DNA from: an uncultured bacterium
GTDB lineage: Bacteria; Cyanobacteriota; Vampirovibrionia; Gastranaerophilales; Gastranaerophilaceae
Direction: 5' to 3'
NCBI GenBank assembly: GCA_949286885.1
Contig: CASEEG010000099.1
Span: forward strand, 1 to 37,377
Length of the DNA stretch: 37,377 nt
The position numbers and the translations under genes were made by a program. Shown here in pieces: positions 24,236 to 32,177 of this stretch (position 1 is the stretch's first letter; the number at the start of each line of letters is the position of its first letter). Under the pieces are notes generated by a model. It saw only the letters and a program-made list of their open reading frames with translations, made no database searches and had not been told where the DNA came from.

Positions 24236-24898
24236 CTAACCTGCAAGAATTTCATCAAAATCTCTAAATTCAAAAAACGGAAAATGACCACACTCAAGCT
24301 CCAGCTTATTTTTATGGGTTGCCCAAAAATTTGCCTGCGAAGAATAAGGAAAAATTCTATCTTTTTTACTTAGTACAACTTTGTCAAAATCAAAATTTTT
24401 CTTAAACCAAGTATTTTTTGAAACAGTTCTTATATTCAAAAGTTCATCAGCAAGATTTTCAATCTTTCTGTTTGCACGTTTTATATTCAGCGGTGAAGAA
24501 GCACCAAGAGCCATTTTCTGTTCAAATTTTTCTATGGTATCAGAATTTAGTGAACGAGCCATAAGCTCATAAACCTTTTCGTTAACTCCATATTCATTAT
24601 CAACAGGGCAAAAAGTCCCACACAAAGCACAACTGGACTTTATCTCAGGTAGCAAGTTTTGATTATAAACATAATTAAGAGCCCAAACTCCATAAGAATA
24701 AGCAATAACACTCACTTCCGTATAATTTAAAAAATCGAAATATTCAAGCGGGTTACTCTTCATATCCGAATAATCGTAAACAAAAAGAATATCATTCTTA
24801 CCGTTATCAAACTCTATAAAACAGTTCGCATCAGTATAAAAACCACAGAAAAACACAATAAGCGAGTTTTTATTATGAGAAATAAATTCAGTTTTCAA
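24236..24898 (-). CDS. bioG: Pimeloyl-[ACP] methyl ester esterase BioG (DUF452)
   Basis: BioG is an alpha/beta hydrolase that removes the methyl group added by BioC, releasing pimeloyl-ACP for BioF. It replaces BioH in many bacteria. The 220-aa protein has the BioG-like start SLIVFFCGFYTDA, a nucleophile elbow AYSYG (Ser68), Asp180 in SKKDRIFPY and His205 in ECGHFPFFEF, a complete triad in the expected order. Translation appears to start at TTG 24896-24898, because GAGGT lies 6 nt upstream and the nearby ATG is out of frame and hits a stop at once. It is the first gene of a two-gene unit with bioC, which supports the assignment. Confidence 0.88.
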   Translation of the reverse strand: MKTEFISHNKNSLIVFFCGFYTDANCFIEFDNGKNDILFVYDYSDMKSNPLEYFDFLNYTEVSVIAYSYGVWALNYVYNQNLLPEIKSSCALCGTFCPVDNEYGVNEKVYELMARSLNSDTIEKFEQKMALGASSPLNIKRANRKIENLADELLNIRTVSKNTWFKKNFDFDKVVLSKKDRIFPYSSQANFWATHKNKLELECGHFPFFEFRDFDEILAG

Positions 24899-24979
24899 AA
24901 CATAACCTCAAAAATGTACTCTATAAATAAATAATACCAAAAAAAGCACTCAAGGGTATGAAAAAATTTATCATTGTAT

Positions 24980-24985
24980 TATAAT
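24980..24985 (+). promoter_or_regulatory. -10 box (TATAAT) for the TPR gene
   Basis: Consensus TATAAT with predicted start at about 24992. The -35 position (24957-24962, TATGAA) is poor. ATTATA at 24978-24983 overlaps it on the other strand and could serve bioG, so this may be a compact divergent promoter. Confidence 0.4.
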
Positions 24986-25004
24986 CAAGCAAAGAGGCAA
25001 GTTT

Positions 25005-25025
25005 ATGAAAGGTTGCAAAATATGA
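25005..25025 (+). other. Possible 6-codon leader ORF overlapping the TPR start
   Basis: ATG AAA GGT TGC AAA ATA TGA has its own Shine-Dalgarno (AGAGG, 7 nt away). Its TGA overlaps the TPR gene's ATG as ATGA. The AAAGG that serves the TPR gene lies within it. This may couple translation, or may be chance. Confidence 0.3.
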
Positions 25026-27178
25026 AAAAAGGACTGGTTGCAGCATTTGCGGCGATGATGTTTTTTACAAATTTAACTTATGCACAGCAGCCCACACAAG
25101 AAGAAATACAAAAATATAATTTGTATTTCAACAATGGCGTTTCTTACCTTAAAAACAAAAGATATTCATCTGCCATTGTAGAATTTAAAAAAGTTTTAAG
25201 ATTTCAACCTTATGATGCAACCGTAAGGCAATCTCTGTGCAGTGCCTATCTAGCACGTGCGCAATATTATCTGGATGAAGAAAAAAACCCGAAAAAAGCA
25301 ATTACTGATTTAAAAAGCGCACTTTTTTATATGAAATATTGGGAAAGCGAGCAAAATTCCCCCCAGCTTACCTCAATGATAAGTTCAACCCAAAACAGTC
25401 TTTTATCGCTACAAAAAAAATATGAAGCAAATTTAACACCTGCTCAAAAATTTCAAAATGCTAATACTCTAAGAGCTCAAGGAGAATTACCTGCAGCTGC
25501 TTATGATTTTTTAACTTTAAATAACGCACAATACACAAAAAGCGCAAATGAAAAAGCAGGGGATATTTTTAAAGCCCTAAATAATAAGGGTGAAGCTATG
25601 AACTGCTACAGGGAAGCCATTAAAGCAGATTCCAAGGATGCAAAAATTCACTTTAAATATGCAACAATTCTTGATGAAGTTAATAATCAAGACGCAGCAG
25701 CCGAAGAATATAATCTTGCACTTAAATACGGAGAGAAAAACCCTGAATTGCTTGATATTCTTGAAAATCTCTGGCGCACAAGAATTACAAACAACAAAAA
25801 TGATGTTCAGGCCTACATTAATTTAGGTACGGTTTTTCAAATGAAAGGTGATTTAGTTTCAGCTAAAAACCAGTATCTAAAAGCCCTTTCTCTTGAACCT
25901 AACGACAGAACAGCTCTTTTAAATTTAGCATCATTATACACTGCGCAAAATATGACCGCAATGGCAATAGCGCAATACGACAAATTACTTGCTAAAAACC
26001 CAAATGACCTTGAAATTATAAGGTACAAAGCTGCAACTTACGAAGGCAAACAAGACTATAAAAATGCACTCGCACAATACAAAGCGATTCTTGCAATAAA
26101 ACCTGATGACAATGATGCAAAAAACGCAATTGCAGACATTGTAACAAGTAAGTTCAGTCCTGAAGATAAATACAACTATATGATGTTAGAGGCAAACTCA
26201 AACCCTAATAATTATGACTTGCAGTATGCTTACGCTTATGAAATGCACAAGCAAAAAAGGTATGACGAGGCTATAAATTACTACAAACGAGCAATGGCAC
26301 TAAATCCTAAAAAGCAAGAAAACTATATAAATATTGCGCAAATTTATACACTTAAAAATGATTATGCAAGCGCACTTGCAATTTTAAATCAAGGTATAGC
26401 ACAAATTCCCTATGGTGCAGAACTTTTAGCACAAAAAGACACACTTGAAAAATCTCAAGCAGGACAAGTTTATGAAAATGCTACAAAACTTTATGAAGCA
26501 GGAAATTACCAGCAGGCACTGCAAAATTACTTAAAAATCCCGCAGCAAACACCTGAAGTTACCCTTGCCATTGCAAACTGCTACTATGAAATGAAAAATT
26601 ATCAAGCAGCAGTTCAAAATTACGAAAAAGTTTTGCAAAAAGACCCGAAAAATCAAGACGTACTCTATGTTTGTGCTATGTCATACAATGAGTTAAAAAA
26701 TCAAACAAAAGCACTTGAACTTTTAAATAAAATAGTTGCAATAAATCCGCAAAATACAAATGCAAAAGAGGCAATCGCTGCAATTCAAGAGGGTGAGCTT
26801 GCTCAAAATCTTGAAAAAGCAATAGAACAATACGAGAAAAAAGACTTTAACACCTCACTTTCGCTTTTAAATAAAGTACTTGCTCAAGAACCTAAAAACA
26901 CTTATGCACTTTACTATAAGGGATTAATTTTTGAAGAACAAAAAAATCAAAAAGATGCAAATGAGCAATTTAAACTTGCAATAAATTCAGATCCAAACTT
27001 TGCCCTTGGTTATTATTCCTACGCCTTAGGGCTTGATAATCTTGAAAAATATCAAGAAGCAGTTACAAATTACGACAAATTTCTTGAGTTAAAATTAAAG
27101 GAAAATACTCAAGATGAGTATACAAAATTTGCAAAAGAAAGAGTTGCTCAGCTCAGAGAATTTTTAAATAAAAAATGA
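25022..27178 (+). CDS. Exported tetratricopeptide-repeat protein
   Basis: From ATG 25022 the protein has 718 aa. Residues 1-21 are a signal peptide (MKKGLVAAFAAMM... ending TYAQ), which decides this start over an earlier frame-open ATG at 24974. The rest is almost entirely TPR units of 34 residues, recognisable by repeats such as AINYYKRAMALNPKKQENYI, AVQNYEKVLQKDPKNQDVLY and AVTNYDKFLEL. The middle is rich in Gln, Asn, Lys and Ala. Such solenoids act as scaffolds for protein complexes; the secretion signal places it in the periplasm. No catalytic domain is seen. The TGA overlaps the dusB ATG (ATGA), so the two are translationally coupled, although no functional link is known. Confidence 0.85.
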   Translation: MKKGLVAAFAAMMFFTNLTYAQQPTQEEIQKYNLYFNNGVSYLKNKRYSSAIVEFKKVLRFQPYDATVRQSLCSAYLARAQYYLDEEKNPKKAITDLKSALFYMKYWESEQNSPQLTSMISSTQNSLLSLQKKYEANLTPAQKFQNANTLRAQGELPAAAYDFLTLNNAQYTKSANEKAGDIFKALNNKGEAMNCYREAIKADSKDAKIHFKYATILDEVNNQDAAAEEYNLALKYGEKNPELLDILENLWRTRITNNKNDVQAYINLGTVFQMKGDLVSAKNQYLKALSLEPNDRTALLNLASLYTAQNMTAMAIAQYDKLLAKNPNDLEIIRYKAATYEGKQDYKNALAQYKAILAIKPDDNDAKNAIADIVTSKFSPEDKYNYMMLEANSNPNNYDLQYAYAYEMHKQKRYDEAINYYKRAMALNPKKQENYINIAQIYTLKNDYASALAILNQGIAQIPYGAELLAQKDTLEKSQAGQVYENATKLYEAGNYQQALQNYLKIPQQTPEVTLAIANCYYEMKNYQAAVQNYEKVLQKDPKNQDVLYVCAMSYNELKNQTKALELLNKIVAINPQNTNAKEAIAAIQEGELAQNLEKAIEQYEKKDFNTSLSLLNKVLAQEPKNTYALYYKGLIFEEQKNQKDANEQFKLAINSDPNFALGYYSYALGLDNLEKYQEAVTNYDKFLELKLKENTQDEYTKFAKERVAQLREFLNKK

Positions 27179-28128
27179 AGAACATAAAAATAATACAAGC
27201 ACCACTTGCAGGCATTTCAGACACAATTTATAGAGAACTTGTAAGAGAAAAATCAAAAGAAACTCTTTTAACAACAGAGATGATTTCCTCTGAAGCGCTT
27301 GTTAATAACCAAAAAACACTTATTATAGAATACGACAAATCACAATATCCGCTTTCTTTTCAACTGAGCGGGCATAAGCCCCATATAATGGCACGTGCGG
27401 CTAAATTTTTAAACGAAAGAGCAAGCTCAATTGATATAAATTTTGGCTGCCCCGTAAATAAAGTTGTAAAAGGAACAGACGGGGCTGCTATGATGAGAAA
27501 TCCAAAACTTGCCTCAGACATAGTAAAAGCCATAAAAGATGTAATTGACGTTCCGCTAAGTGCAAAATTCCGCTTGGGCTGGAGTTTAGATGAAATTAAT
27601 TTTGTAGAATTTGCAAAAACAATGGAAGAAGCAGGGGTTGATTTTATAACCGTTCATGCCCGCACCCGTTCTCAAATGTATTCAGGAAGCGCAGATTGGG
27701 AAAAATTAGCACAGCTAAAAAATGAAATAAACATGCCCTACTATGCAAACGGAGATATTAAAAGCGTTCAAGATGCAATAAAATGCCTTGAAATAACAGG
27801 AGCAAACGGGATAAGCATAGGCAGGGGTCTTATGGGCAATCCTTTTCTTGCATGGCATATTGAGCATTACTTTAAAACGGGTGAAATTTTAAAAGAAGCT
27901 ACGCTTGAAGAAAAAATTGAAATTTTAAAAAGGCACATTATAGGCGAAGTTAACTTGCGTGGCGAAAAGAACGGTATAAAATTTATGAGAAAATTTTATA
28001 ACTTTTACATATCATCTGTTAGAGATGCCTCAAAATATCGTCAGGTTTTAGTTAGGATAGAAAGTTTAGATGAAGTTTTAAAGGTTTTAGATGAAATATT
28101 ATCTCTACATCTTGCAAACTCAAGATAA
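27175..28128 (+). CDS. dusB: tRNA-dihydrouridine synthase (Dus family)
   Basis: This FMN enzyme reduces uridines to dihydrouridine in the tRNA D-loop using NADPH. The 317-aa protein has IQAPLAGISDTIYRELV at the start, the catalytic Cys92 in INFGCPVNKVVKGTDGAAMM, AKFRLGW, the VHARTRSQMYSGSADW loop and the phosphate-binding IGRGLMGNPF. The overall pattern is closest to bacterial DusB (E. coli DusB 321 aa); assignment to DusB rather than another Dus is likely but not proven. The ATG overlaps the TPR stop by 4 nt, and the end overlaps the GIY-YIG gene by 38 nt. Confidence 0.92.
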   Translation: MKNIKIIQAPLAGISDTIYRELVREKSKETLLTTEMISSEALVNNQKTLIIEYDKSQYPLSFQLSGHKPHIMARAAKFLNERASSIDINFGCPVNKVVKGTDGAAMMRNPKLASDIVKAIKDVIDVPLSAKFRLGWSLDEINFVEFAKTMEEAGVDFITVHARTRSQMYSGSADWEKLAQLKNEINMPYYANGDIKSVQDAIKCLEITGANGISIGRGLMGNPFLAWHIEHYFKTGEILKEATLEEKIEILKRHIIGEVNLRGEKNGIKFMRKFYNFYISSVRDASKYRQVLVRIESLDEVLKVLDEILSLHLANSR

Positions 28129-28333
28129 CACTCTTTATTGTGGTATTGCACGTGATGTTCAAAAAAGATTTCAAGAGCATTTAAGCGGCAAAGGTGCAAA
28201 ATACACACGCTCACATAAACCTGTTAAAATTGTCTACACAAAAGAATTTGAAAGTAGAAGCGAAGCGCAAAAAGAAGAATATCGCATAAAGCATTTATCT
28301 AAAGAGGAAAAGCTAAAATTAATTTCAGAATAA
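28091..28333 (+). CDS. Small GIY-YIG domain protein (UPF0213/YhbQ-like)
   Basis: This 80-aa protein is a single GIY-YIG nuclease-fold domain. It has YYLYILQTQDNTLYCGIARD (the GIY and YIG strands), then Arg and His in DVQKRFQEHLSGKGAKYT, and Glu in SRSEAQKEEYRIK. This is the UPF0213/YhbQ group found in many bacteria; members have DNA-processing activity in some reports, but the cellular role is open. The start ATG is inside the end of dusB, with AAAGG 6 nt upstream, and the domain begins at residue 2, so nothing is missing. It is not a homing endonuclease: no DNA-binding extension or intron is present. Confidence 0.88.
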   Translation: MKYYLYILQTQDNTLYCGIARDVQKRFQEHLSGKGAKYTRSHKPVKIVYTKEFESRSEAQKEEYRIKHLSKEEKLKLISE

Positions 28334-28359
28334 AAAAAAGGGAGTTTAACAAAACCCCC
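28332..28359 (-). terminator. cobO terminator
   Basis: Minus strand: GGGGGTTT (28359-28352), a 4-nt loop, AAACTCCC (28347-28340, one G-T wobble), then eight T (28339-28332). On the plus strand the stem has a mismatch and no U-tract, so it works only for cobO. It overlaps the stop codon of the GIY-YIG gene. Confidence 0.75.
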
Positions 28360-28431
28360 ATTTCCCCATTAAAAATCTTTTCCAATTAGTATTGTATCAT
28401 AAATAAATAATACAACAAGTTTTTGCTATTC

Positions 28432-28965
28432 TTAATATTCAATACCACGTCTTGCCATTACACCTATGTCAAAATAGTGTTTTACCGGCTGCATTTCAGT
28501 TACCAGATGAGCCATTGCAATAAGTTCTTGATGTGCATTTCTGCCTGTCAAAACAATTTCAAGATTTTTAGGCTTATTTAAAAGCGTATTTTTTACATCT
28601 TGAACTTTTATCATGCCCATATCAATACAAATATTAATTTCATCAAGAATTACAAGACCGTATTTTCCGCTCATAATCGCTTCTTTGGCACATTCCCAGC
28701 CTTTTTTTGCTTCTTTATAATCATCAATATTCATATTATGTGAATAACAAACTCTATCAAGACCAAATTGTTTAACTTCCAAATTGTCGCTGAAACGATG
28801 AGAAGAGGCAATCTCGCCATAAGTTGTACCTTGATCACCTTTTGCAAATTGGATAATTAAAACCTTCCAACCATGCCCAAGGGCTCTTAAGGCTAAACCC
28901 AAAGATGCTGTTGTCTTTCCCTTACCGTCTCCAGTATAAATTTGAATGTAACCGTTTTCTAACAA
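28432..28965 (-). CDS. cobO: Cob(I)alamin adenosyltransferase, CobA/CobO/BtuR type
   Basis: The enzyme transfers the adenosyl group of ATP to reduced cobalamin or corrinoids, giving coenzyme B12. The P-loop GDGKGKTTASLGLALRALGH near the start, IIQFAKG and the Walker B-like LVILDEIN mark the CobA/BtuR family (not the PduO type). Length is about 177-181 aa. No ATG start exists. TTG 28963-28965 has GGAGG 5 nt upstream; GTG 28975-28977 lies four codons earlier but only a poor, distant AAGG precedes it, so TTG is preferred. A 7-bp inverted repeat is directly upstream. No other B12 gene and no cobalamin riboswitch were seen, so it may act on salvaged corrinoids. Confidence 0.9.
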   Translation of the reverse strand: MLENGYIQIYTGDGKGKTTASLGLALRALGHGWKVLIIQFAKGDQGTTYGEIASSHRFSDNLEVKQFGLDRVCYSHNMNIDDYKEAKKGWECAKEAIMSGKYGLVILDEINICIDMGMIKVQDVKNTLLNKPKNLEIVLTGRNAHQELIAMAHLVTEMQPVKHYFDIGVMARRGIEY

Positions 28966-28977
28966 TTCTGCCTCCAC

Positions 28978-29297
28978 AAGGTCATTTGACCTTACCGCAA
29001 CTATTCTAATTCGAGTTCGTTTTTTAATGTCTCAACTACACTTATATAGTAAACCAAAACTCCTACTTTAGGCAACGGATAATTTTACTTTTCCCTTTTT
29101 GTTTACATTTTACACTTGTAGAAATGTGCTTTCATCCATTCATCAGAGGATTTTAAAAAATTCACCAAAATTAACATAAATAATTCTTCATTATTCTTAA
29201 AATATACTTGAAACAAGCATTTAAAAGCAATATGACCAAAATTTCAAAAAATAAATTCTGTTTATTTTTGTTAAAATTTTAGAACTACTCCATGCTT
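28978..29297. other. 320-bp non-coding gap between cobO and pseudopilin gene
   Basis: There is no ORF worth calling. It holds the inverted repeat AAGGTCA-TT-TGACCTT (28978-28993) beside the cobO start. An AT-only hairpin (about 29250-29274) that may weakly terminate the pseudopilin transcript on the minus strand is also present. A partial TTCTT-N5-TTCTT direct repeat lies near 29184-29199. No riboswitch consensus or tRNA was found. Confidence 0.5.
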
Positions 29298-30272
29298 TTA
29301 GTACGGCAAAGCAAATAAAGTCGTTGTAACAGGCTTAGACTGTTTTACATAGCAGTAAACATCCTGCGCAGTGCACTCATCCGAAGGTTCATAACCCAAA
29401 CTTTCACACTGACCTCTGGTTAAAATATTTGATCTGGATATACAGTCTGCTTCAGCAAAACTTATCTGAGATTTCACACTGTCATCCACTATAAGAACTT
29501 CAGAGATTCTCTCGTTTTCTTTGTATTTTCCAGAATTTATTTCCGCTTCTGTAACTAAACGTGACTTATAAACGGTATAAGCAAATGGTTCTTTTTCATT
29601 GATATACACTTTTGTATCTGTACCACAATTCGGATGCTTTGAAAATGTAGGGTTATTAAAAGTTTGCCCATCGCAACCGGCAGGCATTGCGACAGGTACT
29701 ATATCAGAGCATGTCCCGGGTATTACTTCTCCCGTCTGTAAAAGTTTTATTGGAAATTGATCTTTACCAATCGTATTATCACCGTCATCCCCATCTACAT
29801 CAATCATTATATCTTTCATACCTACGGATGTTTCAGCGCATGTGGCAGATTCTGAGGCAGCTCCGCGAAAAGTTGAGTAAAAATCCTTTTCCAACCCGGA
29901 ATATGCAATTAAATTTGCAGTTCTAAAATTTGGTGTTCCTGTATCGCCTTCGCCTTGGGCAGGTTTGCAATTTGCAGTTTTTACACAAGTATAGTCATCC
30001 AAAAGACTCATGGCTTCAGCAATAAGAACACAAGATTCATTAGAGTCGGCAACGGGATAACTTACAGTAGCATCTGATAGGTTTGTCGCATTTTTATCAC
30101 TTAAAACATAGCGAGCAGCATTGTTTAAATTATTTATAGCAGCATAGGCAAACGGCACGGTCTTGATTTTTTTTGGTTTGACAGCCTGAATTGACAATAT
30201 CATAATTATTGCAAGAACAAGCATTGAAACAACCAGTTCTGCCATAGTCCAAGCATCAATATTCTTTCTCAT
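29298..30272 (-). CDS. Type IV pilin / pseudopilin-like protein, Cys-rich, with acidic Asp-Gly loop
   Basis: This 324-aa protein begins with a type III (prepilin) signal: a short basic leader MRKNIDA, then WTMAELVVSMLVLAIIMILS, with Glu at +5 if cleavage follows Ala7. The usual residues are Gly at -1 and Phe at +1; here they are Ala and Trp. The body has about a dozen Cys, so disulfides are likely, and an acidic DVDGDDGDNTIGKDQF loop resembling a calcium site. It is larger than major pilins and fits a minor pilin or type II secretion pseudopilin. The ATG has AAGGA 7 nt upstream. It is the last gene of the glucokinase-holA-holB-DUF3326 set, 3 nt from DUF3326. No pilus assembly gene is in the window. 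Confidence 0.75.
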   Translation of the reverse strand: MRKNIDAWTMAELVVSMLVLAIIMILSIQAVKPKKIKTVPFAYAAINNLNNAARYVLSDKNATNLSDATVSYPVADSNESCVLIAEAMSLLDDYTCVKTANCKPAQGEGDTGTPNFRTANLIAYSGLEKDFYSTFRGAASESATCAETSVGMKDIMIDVDGDDGDNTIGKDQFPIKLLQTGEVIPGTCSDIVPVAMPAGCDGQTFNNPTFSKHPNCGTDTKVYINEKEPFAYTVYKSRLVTEAEINSGKYKENERISEVLIVDDSVKSQISFAEADCISRSNILTRGQCESLGYEPSDECTAQDVYCYVKQSKPVTTTLFALPY

Positions 30273-30275
30273 GTG

Positions 30276-31229
30276 CTAATCCTTTTTTATATACTCAAGA
30301 CAATCTTTATAGTTTTCAAAGCAAAGTATATCATCAGATTTAAGCTTGTCACATCCTACATCTAATTTAGAAGGATTTTTCACAGCACAAATTCTTATGT
30401 TATTTTCAAGTGCACCAAGAACGGCTTTTGAACCAAGCGCAGTTGCAGGAACCACCAAAAACTTAATATCTGTACAACAAAGGCCATTCTTAACAAAGGA
30501 TGGGGCGTGGTTAAGTCCTTGCAATACACAGGGCAAATATGTTGATGAAATACACTCTGAGGCAACTTTTCGGTTTTCTAACTTTTGAGAAATATCAATA
30601 TTAAAAAAAGCGGGCGCATGTGCAGAGGGAATTTTCAGCTCCTTTGTTATAAAGTGAGAAATTATAGCCTCTACGCCACCAATTGGGTCAATGCCAATTC
30701 CGTTAGAATAATCTTCGTTATCCGCATCATCACCAAAATAACAGACAATTGCAAGTGCTTGAGCACCCATGCCAATTAATTTTCTTGCCCCTTCCAATAA
30801 AGTTGCAGGATTCGATACAGTACCGGATGAAATATTATTATTAACTGAAAATTCAATTCCTACAGGCATTTTTGTAATAACCGGTTTCAGTATATCCATC
30901 CCCAAGACAACTTCCATTGCACTAATTGTATTAATGTGAACATTTAAAATATTTTCAGGTATGGAACAATCAAACAAAACACCTAATTTGTTTTGATTTC
31001 TCGGGTAGCTTAAAGCTAAATTCCCACATAAAAACTCGTCAAATGCATAACCTTCAACATAATACATATTAGAGTTAATTGCACTTAAAATTCCGCCGTT
31101 AACTGCGTTAGGATTAACCACAACCTTAAAATATTTTGCAAATTCCCTTACGATATACCCTATATCACCAGCAAAACCGCCTATTTGTGCACCGATTCCG
31201 GTAGGTAAAGAAAACGCTACATATTCCAT
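30276..31229 (-). CDS. DUF3326 family protein (cyanobacteria/plastid-lineage family)
   Basis: This 317-aa soluble protein of DUF3326, a family I know mainly from cyanobacteria and plants and whose function is unknown. Matching segments are SLPTGIGAQIGGFAGDIGYI, VVNPNAVNGGIL, MYYVEGYAFDEF, GIDPIGGVEAIISHFI, IPSAHAPAF, and the C-terminal VPATALGSKAVLGALENNI. The conserved Gly, Asn, Asp and His positions suggest an enzyme, but no reaction can be assigned. The ATG directly abuts the holB stop, and the pseudopilin gene follows after 3 nt, so it lies inside a replication-clamp-loader operon. Its presence supports a cyanobacterial-lineage host. Confidence 0.82.
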   Translation of the reverse strand: MEYVAFSLPTGIGAQIGGFAGDIGYIVREFAKYFKVVVNPNAVNGGILSAINSNMYYVEGYAFDEFLCGNLALSYPRNQNKLGVLFDCSIPENILNVHINTISAMEVVLGMDILKPVITKMPVGIEFSVNNNISSGTVSNPATLLEGARKLIGMGAQALAIVCYFGDDADNEDYSNGIGIDPIGGVEAIISHFITKELKIPSAHAPAFFNIDISQKLENRKVASECISSTYLPCVLQGLNHAPSFVKNGLCCTDIKFLVVPATALGSKAVLGALENNIRICAVKNPSKLDVGCDKLKSDDILCFENYKDCLEYIKKD

Positions 31230-32177
31230 TTAAAACCTCTTTGCAAATTTTAGAAGCATTGTATCAAAAATATTCTTTTCAGAAACTAAAGCAGAGGAAT
31301 ATTTTTTAGCTTCTGCAACATTATTGATGTCGTCTTGCAATTTTATTATATATGCCTCATCATCTGCAAATCTTAATTGTTTTATCAAATAGGCAAGTAC
31401 TACATCCAAAACAAAATCCGCGCTTAATTCATTTTCTTTAATATAAATTTGCAGATTCTCGCTGATTAAAAAGGCATCATGAATAGTTATATCCGGATAT
31501 TTTTCAAATATTTTTGAAATTTCAAAGATGTCAATTTTTTCCATATTGGCCGGTAATTTAAAGCACTGGGAGCGAGAAACAATCGTAGATATTAGATCAG
31601 CCCTATTTTTCGTCAAAAATACAAATGTAGTCCTTTCTGGGGGTTCTTCAATGCATTTAAGCAAGATATTCGGTGTTAAAGGGTTAAAAGTCTTCGTATT
31701 TATGTGACGCATGGACCAATCATTGTTCGGACATATTTGGTATAAATTTGGAGAATACTTCCTTAAAGAATCGGTTTGAACAGAACTCAATGGAGTACTT
31801 TGTGCATCAAAGAATATAAAAAATCTGTGATAATCAGAAGTTTCTCTTAATGATTTTTCTATGTTCTTAGCCTGAATGGCTGAAATAACGGTTTTTGATT
31901 CATCGTCTGAAGTTTTATAATGAATTTGAGAAACAAAATTGACCGCAGGATGTTTAGCCTCTCTTATCCAACGACAGTTAAGACATTGGCAATCCTCTTT
32001 GCCATCTTCCAGACAGTTTAGAACTCTTGCAAGCTCAAGTGCAAAAAAACATTGAGCATATACATCAAGTCCTTCAAAAACTATGGATTGCGGAAATTTC
32101 CTTACCTTAGAAGAAAAAAGTAGTGAAAAATAATTTGCAACAAAAGGAAATTTTTTAACAAGGGTATCCGCTATCAT
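31230..32177 (-). CDS. holB: DNA polymerase III subunit delta' (HolB)
   Basis: Delta' is the stator of the clamp loader that opens the beta ring. From ATG 32175-32177 the protein has 315 aa. It shows the RFC-like fold without a working P-loop (SIVFEGLDVYAQCFF instead of GxxGxGK), a four-Cys zinc site (C55, C63, C65, C68 in NCLEDGKEDCQCLNC), LLKCIEEPPERTTFVFLT, and the sensor stretch TIVSRSQCFKLP. This combination marks delta' rather than tau/gamma. The ATG is chosen because AAAGGAG lies 6 nt upstream and it overlaps the holA stop as ATGA; an in-frame TTG 27 nt earlier lacks such a site. Confidence 0.88.
   Translation of the reverse strand: MIADTLVKKFPFVANYFSLLFSSKVRKFPQSIVFEGLDVYAQCFFALELARVLNCLEDGKEDCQCLNCRWIREAKHPAVNFVSQIHYKTSDDESKTVISAIQAKNIEKSLRETSDYHRFFIFFDAQSTPLSSVQTDSLRKYSPNLYQICPNNDWSMRHINTKTFNPLTPNILLKCIEEPPERTTFVFLTKNRADLISTIVSRSQCFKLPANMEKIDIFEISKIFEKYPDITIHDAFLISENLQIYIKENELSADFVLDVVLAYLIKQLRFADDEAYIIKLQDDINNVAEAKKYSSALVSEKNIFDTMLLKFAKRF

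Noticed and set aside
28091-28333. GIY-YIG gene as homing endonuclease or mobile intron remnant
   Set aside because: It is a complete single-domain UPF0213-type protein inside an operon, without intron or repeats.
28978-29297. Cobalamin riboswitch upstream of cobO
   Set aside because: No B12-box-like sequence on the minus strand; only a short inverted repeat is seen.
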